A DNA stretch of 64,000 bases from Pseudomonas viridiflava (GTDB taxonomy: Bacteria > Pseudomonadota > Gammaproteobacteria > Pseudomonadales > Pseudomonadaceae). Made by a program: the position numbers and the translations under genes. Within the stretch, counting starts at the first letter, position 1; every line of letters begins with the position of its first letter. The notes beneath the pieces are model-generated. The model saw only the letters and a list, made by a program, of their open reading frames with translations, was not told the DNA's origin and ran no database searches. The stretch covers positions 230,033 through 294,032 of the forward strand of contig NZ_UTVH01000076.1 of NCBI RefSeq assembly GCF_900585905.1. The letters run 5' to 3'. Below, in pieces: positions 30,142 to 50,944 of the stretch.

Positions 30142-30897
30142 ATGATCGCCGAAAACCGCCTGCGTCTGTTTTGCCTGCCGTACTCCGGCGCCAGCGCCAT
30201 GGTCTACAGCCGCTGGCGGCGCGTGTTACCCCAGTGGCTCGAGGTGCACCCGCTGGAGTTGCCCGGCCGCGGCATGCGCATGAACGAGCCGCTGCAGACC
30301 GACATTCGCGCCCTGGCGCTGCAATTGGCCCGCGAAATCGGCAGACAGCCATCAGGCCCGCCTTATGCGCTGTTCGGCCACAGCCTGGGTGGGCTGCTGG
30401 CTTATGAGCTGGCGCATGCGTTACAGGATCTGCACCTACCGCCGCCCATCAGCCTGTTTGTTTCGGCGACAGCGGGTCCTGCGCGGCGCGATGTCAGCGA
30501 ATACCGCGAGGCGAAAACCGATGCGCAGTTGATCGAGCGCCTGCGCAGGCTGCAAGGCACCTCGGAAGTCGCTTTGGCAGACAGCGACCTGATGGCCCTG
30601 ATGCTGCCGATCCTGCGCGCCGATTTTCTGCTTTGCGGCAGCTTTCAGTACCAGACGCGGGAGCCTTTGCCGATGCCCGTGCATGTGTTCGGCGGCAAAC
30701 AGGATCAGGTGCGGGTCGAGGAGCTGCTCGACTGGCAGGATGAAACCACTGTCGGTTTCTCCCTGGACATGTTCGAAGGCCATCACTTCTTCCTGCAGGA
30801 CCAGCAAGCCCCCTTGCTGCGCTGCCTGCGACGCTACGCCGAGCATGATCTGACTCGCGCCAGCCGCCAGCGTCTGCCGACGGCAGCAGCAGGCTGA
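30142..30897 (+). CDS. pvdG: PvdG, type II thioesterase of pyoverdine synthesis
   Basis: A 251-residue alpha/beta-hydrolase editing thioesterase of the GrsT/RifR group. The N-terminus [17 protein letters not shown], the nucleophile motif GHSLGG near residue 75, the Asp in FGGKQDQVR near 192 and the His in EGHHFFLQ near 213 complete the triad. Type II thioesterases free misloaded PCP domains. In P. aeruginosa pvdG likewise precedes pvdL. The start follows the mbtH-like stop closely; an upstream in-frame start inside mbtH is unlikely. Confidence 0.93.
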   Translation: MIAENRLRLFCLPYSGASAMVYSRWRRVLPQWLEVHPLELPGRGMRMNEPLQTDIRALALQLAREIGRQPSGPPYALFGHSLGGLLAYELAHALQDLHLPPPISLFVSATAGPARRDVSEYREAKTDAQLIERLRRLQGTSEVALADSDLMALMLPILRADFLLCGSFQYQTREPLPMPVHVFGGKQDQVRVEELLDWQDETTVGFSLDMFEGHHFFLQDQQAPLLRCLRRYAEHDLTRASRQRLPTAAAG

Positions 30898-30913
30898 GCC
30901 ACAGCGCAACACC

Positions 30914-30934
30914 CGGCGCGCAGCAAGCGCGCCG
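30914..30934 (+). other. GC hairpin in the pvdG-pvdL gap
   Basis: CGGCGCGC / AGCAA / GCGCGCCG, a perfect 8-bp stem in the 84-nt gap. It lacks a T-run. It might attenuate read-through or protect the upstream message; no second PvdS box is visible in the gap. Confidence 0.35.
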
Positions 30935-30981
30935 CTCTTCGTGAATTTCTGATTGCAAGCCGGACTCAGGCAGGTGCCCCC

Positions 30982-44091
<13,110 letters not shown>

Positions 44092-44105
44092 TCGGCAAAT
44101 GGGCA

Positions 44106-44136
44106 GGCGGGTGACGTGGATGTCACGTCACCCGCC
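44106..44136. terminator. Hairpin between convergent pvdL and tlpA-like genes
   Basis: GGCGGGTGACGTG / GATGT / CACGTCACCCGCC, a perfect 13-bp stem 14 nt after the pvdL stop and 36 nt after the stop of the opposing gene. It has no clear T-run but is well placed as a bidirectional terminator. Confidence 0.6.
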
Positions 44137-44172
44137 GGGGGTCAAAGCGCCCGCCACAGCGTCAAAGCAACG

Positions 44173-44988
44173 TCAAGGCGCTGCGGCGGGGCCGATGGCG
44201 TCCAGGTATCTGTGCAGGCTGGCGCTGGAAAGCTCACCCAGGTGACTCCCCACGCGGCGTCCCTGGGCGTCGTAGAACAGCGTGGTGGGCAACGCCGCCG
44301 AGCCTACTTGCCTGCTTAGTTCGCCGTCGCGATCAAAGAGCATGTTGCGCAAGCTCAGCCCTTGCCGAGTCATGAAGCTGTTGACCGTCTGGGCATCTTC
44401 CTGCTGATTGACGAATAGAAACACCACGTCATCGCGCTCATTCTGAGCCGTCTGCAGCACCGGCATTTCCCGGCGACACGGCGGGCACCAGGTGGCCCAC
44501 AGATTGACCACCAGCGGGCGACCCTGATAGTCGGCCAGCTTGACGGTTTCGCCTGCGGCGTTGTGCACGGTCAGCGCAGGCAGCTGCGAGCGTTGCTCAA
44601 GGTGTTCGAGGGCGAAACCTGCCACCAGCCAGAACAGCAGTCCGCTGCCCACACCGGCCGCCAATGCTGCGCGCCCGCGCGGGTGGCGCCAGCCTTGCCA
44701 GATGGCCGCCAGCAGCAACGCAATGACGCCGGGCCAGGCCAGAAAGCCGCCGTCGCGGATATCCAGCGCCTGTAACGGGGCGTCCCGGTACTGCGGCCAG
44801 TAGGCGATCACGAAAGCCAGGCGGGCAGCCAGCAAGCCGATGATGAACAGGCTGAACAGCTTCGACTCCGGATTACCTGAGCGACGCCTGCCCACAAGCC
44901 AGCCCACCAGCGTTGCCAGCGCCAGTGCGGCGAGTATCAGCAGGTGGGCGACCGCCAGCGCGAACGGTCCAAGGGTGATGCTTAACAT
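44173..44988 (-). CDS. TlpA-like membrane-anchored thiol-disulfide protein
   Basis: A 271-residue protein with about four N-terminal hydrophobic helices (residues ~5-130, Lgt-like in feel) followed by a periplasmic thioredoxin-like domain. That domain has VNLWATWCPPCRREMPVLQ near residue 152 (redox CPPC) and the cis-Pro segment AALPTTLFYDAQG near 235. TlpA/ResA/DsbE proteins reduce disulfides in the periplasm. The frame runs 41 codons further upstream, but the ATG at 44988 has AAGGA 8 nt upstream and begins the first helix. Its place between pvdL and pvdH suggests a role in pyoverdine maturation, perhaps supplying electrons to periplasmic enzymes. This is inference. Confidence 0.8.
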   Translation of the reverse strand: MLSITLGPFALAVAHLLILAALALATLVGWLVGRRRSGNPESKLFSLFIIGLLAARLAFVIAYWPQYRDAPLQALDIRDGGFLAWPGVIALLLAAIWQGWRHPRGRAALAAGVGSGLLFWLVAGFALEHLEQRSQLPALTVHNAAGETVKLADYQGRPLVVNLWATWCPPCRREMPVLQTAQNERDDVVFLFVNQQEDAQTVNSFMTRQGLSLRNMLFDRDGELSRQVGSAALPTTLFYDAQGRRVGSHLGELSSASLHRYLDAIGPAAAP

Positions 44989-45115
44989 CTGCGTATTCCT
45001 TCTTGATGGTTTCAGGTGACTGGCGCGTGCCACGGCGGTATACCCGCGCAGCTTGCGTACAGCCACCTCTATTTGACGACAAACCATTACTGCCCGGCGC
45101 TGTTGCGACAAGGAG

Positions 45116-45139
45116 TAAATCCCGACCGCGCTGGCGCGT
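45116..45139 (+). promoter_or_regulatory. Iron-starvation (PvdS) box upstream of pvdH
   Basis: TAAAT, a 16-nt spacer and CGT, an exact consensus match located 77 nt before the pvdH start. It supports PvdS control of pvdH. Confidence 0.85.
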
Positions 45140-45216
45140 TCTTCTATCAGGAATCTACAGGTGCGGGTGGCTTGGCAGATATCCGCTTCCAGTACCTGCT
45201 ATCGAGGGTTTGAAGG

Positions 45217-46629
45217 ATGTCAGTCGCCATCAGTCGCAATGATCACACGTCGCCACGCGTCAGCAACCAGCCTGAAGAAGTGCTCTACCACTTTGCCGAA
45301 TCGCCATTGCTGGAGCGCCAGAACCGGCAGGAATCCAATGCTCGCAGTTACCCCCGGCGTCTGCCGCTGGCGCTGAAGCGAGCCCAGGGGATTTACGTCG
45401 AAGACGTCGAGGGGCGCACCTTCATCGATTGCCTGGCGGGCGCTGGCACCCTGGCCCTGGGGCACAACCACCCGGTGGTCATCGCGGCCATTCGCAAGGT
45501 GCTGGATGATGGCTTGCCGCTGCACACCCTTGACCTGACGACGCCGGTCAAGGATCAGTTCGTGCAGGATCTGTTCGCGTTGCTGCCAGCAGAATTTGCC
45601 CGCGACGCGAAAATCCAGTTCTGCGGCCCCACCGGCACTGACGCGGTGGAAGCGGCGCTGAAACTCGCGCGTACGGCGACGGGCCGCAGCACGGTGATCT
45701 CCTTTCAGGGCGGCTATCACGGCATGAGCATGGGAGCGCTGAGCCTGATGGGCAGCCTGGGGCCGAAACAGCCGTTGGCCGCGCTGCTGAGCAGCGGTGT
45801 GCAGTTCATGCCATTCCCCTATGACTATCGCTGCCCGTTTGGCCTGGGGGGCGCCCAGGGGGTTGAGGTCAACCTGCGTTATCTGGAAAACCTGCTGGGC
45901 GACCCGGAAGCAGGCGTGCAATTGCCGGCGGCGGTGATCGTCGAAGTGGTGCAGGGCGAGGGTGGCGTGATCCCGGCGGACCTGCACTGGCTGCGCGGCC
46001 TGCGGCGGATCACCGAGCGCGCAGGCGTGGCGTTGATCGTCGACGAGATTCAGAGTGGTTTTGCCCGCACCGGCAAGATGTTCGCGTTCGAGCACGCCGG
46101 GATTGTGCCGGATGTGGTGGTGCTGTCCAAAGCCATCGGTGGCAGTCTGCCTCTGGCCGTGGTGGTGTATCGCGACTGGCTGGACAAATGGCTGCCAGGC
46201 GCCCATGCCGGGACGTTTCGCGGCAACCAGATGGCCATGGCGGCAGGTTCGGCGGTGATGAATTATCTGGTGCAGCACGATGTCGCGGCCCATGCCGTGG
46301 CGATGGGCGCTCGTCTGGGTGAGCACTTGCGGGTGCTGCAGCGGGAATTTCCGCAGTTGGGCGACATTCGCGGGCGCGGCCTGATGCTCGGTGTCGAACT
46401 GGTGGACCCGGCGGGCGCGGTCGATGGCCTCGGTCACCCCCCGGCCTTCGGCCAACTCGCGCCTTTGGTGCAAAACGAATGCCTCAAGCGCGGGCTGATC
46501 CTGGAGCTGGGCGGACGCCACGGCAGCGTCGTGCGCTTCCTCCCGCCGCTGATCATCAGCGCCGAGCAGATCGACGAAGTGGCCAGACGTTTCGCCAGGG
46601 CAATGGCGGCGGCGGTGCAGCGGGTGTGA
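45217..46629 (+). CDS. pvdH: PvdH, L-2,4-diaminobutyrate:2-oxoglutarate aminotransferase
   Basis: A 470-residue class III PLP aminotransferase that forms L-2,4-diaminobutyrate from aspartate semialdehyde and glutamate, for use by the Dab module of PvdL. Motifs are FCGPTGTDAVEAALKLAR near residue 135 (phosphate binding), GGYHGMSMGAL near 165, IVDEIQSGFARTGKM near 275 and the PLP lysine in VVLSKAIGGSLPLAVV near 305. A consensus PvdS box lies upstream. The start ATG at 45217 has AAGG about 5 nt before it. It is divergent from the tlpA-like gene. Confidence 0.95.
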   Translation: MSVAISRNDHTSPRVSNQPEEVLYHFAESPLLERQNRQESNARSYPRRLPLALKRAQGIYVEDVEGRTFIDCLAGAGTLALGHNHPVVIAAIRKVLDDGLPLHTLDLTTPVKDQFVQDLFALLPAEFARDAKIQFCGPTGTDAVEAALKLARTATGRSTVISFQGGYHGMSMGALSLMGSLGPKQPLAALLSSGVQFMPFPYDYRCPFGLGGAQGVEVNLRYLENLLGDPEAGVQLPAAVIVEVVQGEGGVIPADLHWLRGLRRITERAGVALIVDEIQSGFARTGKMFAFEHAGIVPDVVVLSKAIGGSLPLAVVVYRDWLDKWLPGAHAGTFRGNQMAMAAGSAVMNYLVQHDVAAHAVAMGARLGEHLRVLQREFPQLGDIRGRGLMLGVELVDPAGAVDGLGHPPAFGQLAPLVQNECLKRGLILELGGRHGSVVRFLPPLIISAEQIDEVARRFARAMAAAVQRV

Positions 46630-46695
46630 AATGCATTCCAAATCAGGTAGTTGTATGTTGTTTGACTAGAGTGGGTTTGCGCGAGGGGGTTTGCT
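46630..46695. other. Start of the 587-nt pvdH/mxtR intergenic stretch
   Basis: The two genes here converge (stops at 46,629 and 47,217). The whole 46,630-47,216 stretch contains no supported gene. It is filled by a REP doublet, a cruciform repeat and a single REP-like half, listed separately. Confidence 0.6.
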
Positions 46696-46779
46696 GTAGG
46701 AGCCGAGCAGCGCGAGGCAGCGATGGCGTCCTGTCTGAGACACCGCCATCGCGGCCTCGCGGTGCTCGGGCGCTCCTAC
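46696..46779. repeat. REP doublet downstream of pvdH
   Basis: GTAGGAGCCGAGCAGCGCGAGG at the left and CCTCGCGGTGCTCGGGCGCTCCTAC at the right are inverted copies with CGATGGCG/CGCCATCG at the inner ends. It is the same family as the gyrA-serC doublet. Confidence 0.85.
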
Positions 46780-46864
46780 GGGAACGTTAGAGGTCTGAAT
46801 ATTGACTGGTTTCAGTTGCAACGCTGCGATCTTGAGAACACAGCCAGACGCGCGTCGGGAGGCT

Positions 46865-46970
46865 GAGCGGAGGTGCCGTGGTGTGGGTCGCTCGGCATGG
46901 ATGCCGAGCGAGCGCCGTTGGGCCATGGATGGCCCGTCGGCGCGTGCCCACACCACGGTGCCGGAGCGAA
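46865..46970. repeat. Cruciform three-way-junction repeat
   Basis: The outer arms GGTGCCGTGGTGTGGG (46,872-46,887) and CCCACACCACGGTGCC (46,947-46,962) pair at 14 of 16 positions. Inside sit two perfect hairpins with GGAT-containing tips: CGCTCGGCATGGATGCCGAGCG (46,889-46,910) and GGGCCATGGATGGCCC (46,920-46,935). The composition resembles an intergenic repeat family I have seen in other Pseudomonas genomes, though I cannot name it. Confidence 0.75.
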
Positions 46971-47143
46971 GGAACCCCTGCGAAGCAGGGGCCGGACGCC
47001 AGCGCATAACGGTTTCCCCCCTTTGCCATGACAAAGGGGGTCGACCGTCAGGGCGAAACCAAGACTCACAAACACCGCAATACTATTGTCGCCAATCGAT
47101 CAGGAGTGCGACATCCATCAGACATCTCTGCCAACTGACCTGA

Positions 47144-47176
47144 CGCTATCGCGAGCAAGACGGGTCGCTCCTGCAG
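47144..47176. repeat. Single REP-like half element
   Basis: CGCTATCGCGAGCAAGACGGGTCGCTCCTGCA is a slightly degenerate inverse REP without a partner. It lies about 40 nt beyond the stop of the minus-strand sensor kinase gene. Confidence 0.6.
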
Positions 47177-47216
47177 ATTCATGCGCTTAACGCCTGCGCA
47201 CTATCAATCACAGCTC

Positions 47217-50200
47217 TCACCCCAATACCACATGCCGACTCAACAACGCCCGCAGCGCCGCTGGCTTTACGGGTTTGGGCAGAAAATCCAGACCCGCTGC
47301 ATGAACCTGCTCAATCAACTCCGCACGGCCATCAGCGCTGATCACCACGCCGGGCAACGGCGTGCCCAGCCGGGTGCGTATCCAGGCCATCACCTCGGTG
47401 CCGGTTTCGCCAGCGTCCAGGTGGTAATCCACCAGCGCCAGCTGCGGGCGCACGCCCTGATCGAACAGCGCTTCGCATTCGGCCCGGCTGCGCGCCGTCC
47501 ATACCTGGCAACCCCAACGGGTCAGCAGGCTGTGCATGCCGATCAGGATGCTGTCCTCGTTATCGATACACAGCACCTGAGTACCGGTCAGCGCCGTGCG
47601 GCTGGGTTCGGCGATCGGGCTTACGAGCACAGCCTGATGCTGCGCCAGCGGCACGCAGACACTGAACACACTGCCTTTGCCCGGCCAGGACCGCACTTGC
47701 AAGGTATGCCCGAGCACGCGACAGAGACCGTCGGCGATGGCCAGCCCCAGGCCAAGGCCTTTTTCTGCCCGGGTCTGGTGGCTGTCCAGACGTTTGAATT
47801 CTTCGAAAATCACTCGGCGCTTGTCTTCCGGAATACCCGGCCCCCGGTCCCAGACTTCCAGGCTCAGATACGTGTCGCGCCGCCGCACACCAAGCAGGAT
47901 CGGGCCTTGGCCGTAGCGGAAGGCATTGGTCAGAAAGTTCTGCAGAATCCGCCGCAGCAGCTTGGCATCGCTGTCGACCCGCAGGTCAGTGCCGCGGACC
48001 CGGAAGGTCAGGCCTTGTTCCTGCGCCAGTGCCTTGAATTCGGCGCCCAGGGCATCGAACAGCACACTGAGGGCAAAGGGCTGGCGATCCGGGGTGATCT
48101 TGCCGTTTTCCAGCCGAGAAATGTCCAGCAGGTCGCTGATCAGGTCTTCGGCTGAACGCAGCGAGCTGTCCAGATGCTGCACCAGTTGCTGCGCTTCAGC
48201 GGTCATGCTGTCGTCCTGATGCGAGAGCGCTGCCGAGAACAGCCGCGCCGCGTTCAATGGCTGCATCAGGTCGTGGCTGACGGCCGCGAGAAACCGGGTT
48301 TTGGACTGGTTGGCGGCCTCTGCGGTGCCTTTGGCGTCGGTCAAGGCCAGGTTCAGTTGCGACAGTTCCCGGGTGCGCTCTGCGACCCGCTGCTCCAGGC
48401 TTTCATTGGCGCCCTTGAGGGCATGCTCGGCATCGCGGAAAGCGGTGATGTCGGTAAAGCTCATGACAAAGCCGCCGCCGGGCATCGGGTTGCCGATCAG
48501 CTCGATGACCCGGCCGTTGGGGAACATGCGCTCGGACGTGTGCGCCCGGCCCTGACGCATCCAGTGCAGGCGGCGGGCGACGTGAACCTCGGCTTCACCC
48601 GCGCCAAGCAGCCCGCGTTCGGCGTTGTAGCGAATGATGTCGGCGATGGGTCGGCCAATGCTGATCAGGCCTTCGGGGTAGTCGAACAGCTCCAGATAGC
48701 GGTGGTTCCAGGCCACCAGCTTGAGCGATTGATCGACCACGCTGATGCCCTGGGTAATGTTCTCGATGGCGCCCTGCAACAGCGCCCGATTGAACTGCAG
48801 CACCTCGGACGCTTCATCGGCAATGCGCACCACGTCTTCGAGTTGCATGTCGCGGCCTTCGATGGCCGCCTTGACCACCGCTCGGGTGGACGACGCCCCC
48901 AATACGCCGGCCAGCAGGCGTTCGGTATGGGCAATCCAGTCGCCATTGGCGTTCTGGTTCGGATTGAAGCCTTTGCCCTGGCGGTAGGCAAAACGGATGA
49001 AGCTCTGCCGAGCGCGCTCCTCGCCGACGAAACGCGCCGAGAGGTTGAGCAAGTCCTCCACCTGCACCGCCAGCAGAGGTTTATTGCCGCTGCTGACGCT
49101 CGCGTCCTGGCCGATGAAACGCCCGGCCTGCCAGTGCTCGGAGACGCGTGTCCTGGAAATCACCGACACCCAGCCGAACAGAATGAAGTTGCCCGCCAGC
49201 GACAACACTACCCCCTGGGTCAGCGGCGTGATCGGCAGCCCCAGCGGGTTGGCGTGCAGCCAGGCCAGCAGCGGAAATCCTTGCAGTGACCAGCCCAGGC
49301 TTTCAGCGGTGATCGGCAGCACGAGGGTGTAGAACCAGAGAAAGATCCCGGCGCCCAGCCCCGCGAAGACTCCACGGCGGTTGGCCTGCTTCCACCACAG
49401 CGCGCCAAACATGGCGGGCGATAGCTGGGTGATGGCGGCAAAGGCAATCTGGCCGATGGTCGCCAGGCTGGCGGTGGACCCCAGCAGCCGGTAGCAGACG
49501 TAGGCCAGCAGCAGGATCACGACGATGCTGACCCGGCGCACCGACAGCATCCAGTGACGGAACGCTTCGAATGGACGCTCGGCGGTCTTGCGGCTCAGCA
49601 GCCAGGGCAACAGCATGTCATTGGAAATCATCGTCGACAGGGCGACGCTGGCGACGATCACCATGCCCGTGGCCGCCGAGGCGCCGCCGATAAATGCCAG
49701 CAGCGCCAGGGAAGGGTGGGCGTGGGCCAGCGGCAGGCTGATGACGAAGGAGTCCGGCAGCACCGCATCCGGCAGCAGCATCTGCCCGGCCAGGGCGATG
49801 GGCACCACGAACAGCGCGGCCAGGATCAGGTAGGCCGGGAACACCCATTTCGCCAGGCGCAGATCCTGCGGGTCGATGTTTTCCACCACGGTGACGTGGA
49901 ACTGCCGTGGCAGGCAGACAATCGCCATCATCGCCACGCCGGTCTGCACCACCATGGACGGCCAGTTGACGGTTTCCTTCCAGTATTCCTCAAGCCGTGG
50001 TGCGAGCATGGCCTGATTGAACAGGTCGTCGAAGCCGTCATACAGGCCATAGGTGACGAAAGCGCCCACGGCCATGAAGGCAAACAGCTTGACCAGCGAC
50101 TCAAAGGCAATCGCCATGACCATGCCGCGATGGTGCTCGGTAACGTCCAGGTTGCGCGTGCCGAAGACGATGGTGAACAGCGCCAGGACCAGCGAGACGA

Positions 50201-50690
50201 TCAGCGCCGTGTCCTGCGCCCGGGTGCCTGTGGCATCCGCCACCGCGCCGATGAGAATGTTGACGCCAAGGACAATGCCCTTGAGTTGCAGCGCGATGTA
50301 GGGCAGCACCCCCACCAGACAGATCAGCGCCACCACCACCGCCAGCGATTGCGATTTGCCATAACGGGCGGCAATGAAGTCGGCGATGGACGTGATGTTT
50401 TCCTGCTTGCTGATCAGCACCATCTTCTGCAGCACCCAGGGCGCCAGCAGCATCAGAATGACTGGCCCCAGGTAGATCGGCAGAAACGACCACAACTGCT
50501 CGGCGGCCTGGCCCACGGCGCCAAAAAATGTCCAGCTGGTGCAGTACACCGCCAGCGACAGGCTGTACACCCACGCCCGCAGTTTCGGCGGCAGCGAGGT
50601 GCTGCGCCGGTCGCCATAAAAGGCGATGGCGAACATGATGGTCATGTAGACGAGGGCGACGGCCGCGATCAGCCCGCTGGACAGCGACAT
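47217..50690 (-). CDS. MxtR/CrbS-type hybrid sensor kinase with sodium:solute symporter domain
   Basis: A 1,157-residue inner-membrane protein. Residues ~1-510 form a sodium:solute symporter-like bundle of about 13 helices. A PAS domain follows (~645-760, GISVVDQSLKLVAWNHRYLELFDYP). HisKA contains AAVSHDLMQPLNAARLF near 805 with the phospho-acceptor His. The HATPase has NFLTNAFRYG, DRGPGIP and GLGLGLAIADG. A C-terminal receiver (~1035-1155) has the phospho-Asp in LALVDYHLD. The domain order and the neighbouring MFS-acyltransferase gene match P. aeruginosa PA3271 (MxtR/CrbS), which controls acetate metabolism with the regulator ErdR/CrbR. The ATG at 50690 is preferred over an upstream TTG. The cognate regulator is not adjacent. 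Confidence 0.88.
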   Translation of the reverse strand: MSLSSGLIAAVALVYMTIMFAIAFYGDRRSTSLPPKLRAWVYSLSLAVYCTSWTFFGAVGQAAEQLWSFLPIYLGPVILMLLAPWVLQKMVLISKQENITSIADFIAARYGKSQSLAVVVALICLVGVLPYIALQLKGIVLGVNILIGAVADATGTRAQDTALIVSLVLALFTIVFGTRNLDVTEHHRGMVMAIAFESLVKLFAFMAVGAFVTYGLYDGFDDLFNQAMLAPRLEEYWKETVNWPSMVVQTGVAMMAIVCLPRQFHVTVVENIDPQDLRLAKWVFPAYLILAALFVVPIALAGQMLLPDAVLPDSFVISLPLAHAHPSLALLAFIGGASAATGMVIVASVALSTMISNDMLLPWLLSRKTAERPFEAFRHWMLSVRRVSIVVILLLAYVCYRLLGSTASLATIGQIAFAAITQLSPAMFGALWWKQANRRGVFAGLGAGIFLWFYTLVLPITAESLGWSLQGFPLLAWLHANPLGLPITPLTQGVVLSLAGNFILFGWVSVISRTRVSEHWQAGRFIGQDASVSSGNKPLLAVQVEDLLNLSARFVGEERARQSFIRFAYRQGKGFNPNQNANGDWIAHTERLLAGVLGASSTRAVVKAAIEGRDMQLEDVVRIADEASEVLQFNRALLQGAIENITQGISVVDQSLKLVAWNHRYLELFDYPEGLISIGRPIADIIRYNAERGLLGAGEAEVHVARRLHWMRQGRAHTSERMFPNGRVIELIGNPMPGGGFVMSFTDITAFRDAEHALKGANESLEQRVAERTRELSQLNLALTDAKGTAEAANQSKTRFLAAVSHDLMQPLNAARLFSAALSHQDDSMTAEAQQLVQHLDSSLRSAEDLISDLLDISRLENGKITPDRQPFALSVLFDALGAEFKALAQEQGLTFRVRGTDLRVDSDAKLLRRILQNFLTNAFRYGQGPILLGVRRRDTYLSLEVWDRGPGIPEDKRRVIFEEFKRLDSHQTRAEKGLGLGLAIADGLCRVLGHTLQVRSWPGKGSVFSVCVPLAQHQAVLVSPIAEPSRTALTGTQVLCIDNEDSILIGMHSLLTRWGCQVWTARSRAECEALFDQGVRPQLALVDYHLDAGETGTEVMAWIRTRLGTPLPGVVISADGRAELIEQVHAAGLDFLPKPVKPAALRALLSRHVVLG

Positions 50691-50767
50691 AGAAATTCCG
50701 AGCCTTGGGGACAAGCTGGCTAGTCTCGCATGGTGGCCGGGTTTAGAGGAGGTCCTGACGGCCAGAG

Positions 50768-50841
50768 GCTTTGTGCAGCGCTTGCGCTGCGCCGATGGCG
50801 GTTTGTCTGACTACCGCTATCGCGGCCTCGCGGTGCTCGTA
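50768..50841. repeat. Degenerate REP doublet upstream of the acyltransferase gene
   Basis: GCAGCGCTTGCGCTGCGCCGATGGCGG and the inverse CCGCTATCGCGGCCTCGCGGTGCTCGTAC look like two decayed, oppositely oriented REP units in the 254-nt gap between divergent genes. Promoters of both flanking genes must lie around it. Confidence 0.55.
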
Positions 50842-50944
50842 CAGGTTTTCGGCGCTGTATCGACAATCCTGTCGACACAGCACCTGCAAACGTCTTCAAT
50901 GTGCCCCGCACCATCCTTCACCCCACCACTCAGGACCAAGGACG

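Noticed and set aside
46968..47000. GGAACC at 46,971 as another hrp box
   Set aside because: The -10 part CCACNNA is missing at 15-16 nt; it is part of a repeat.
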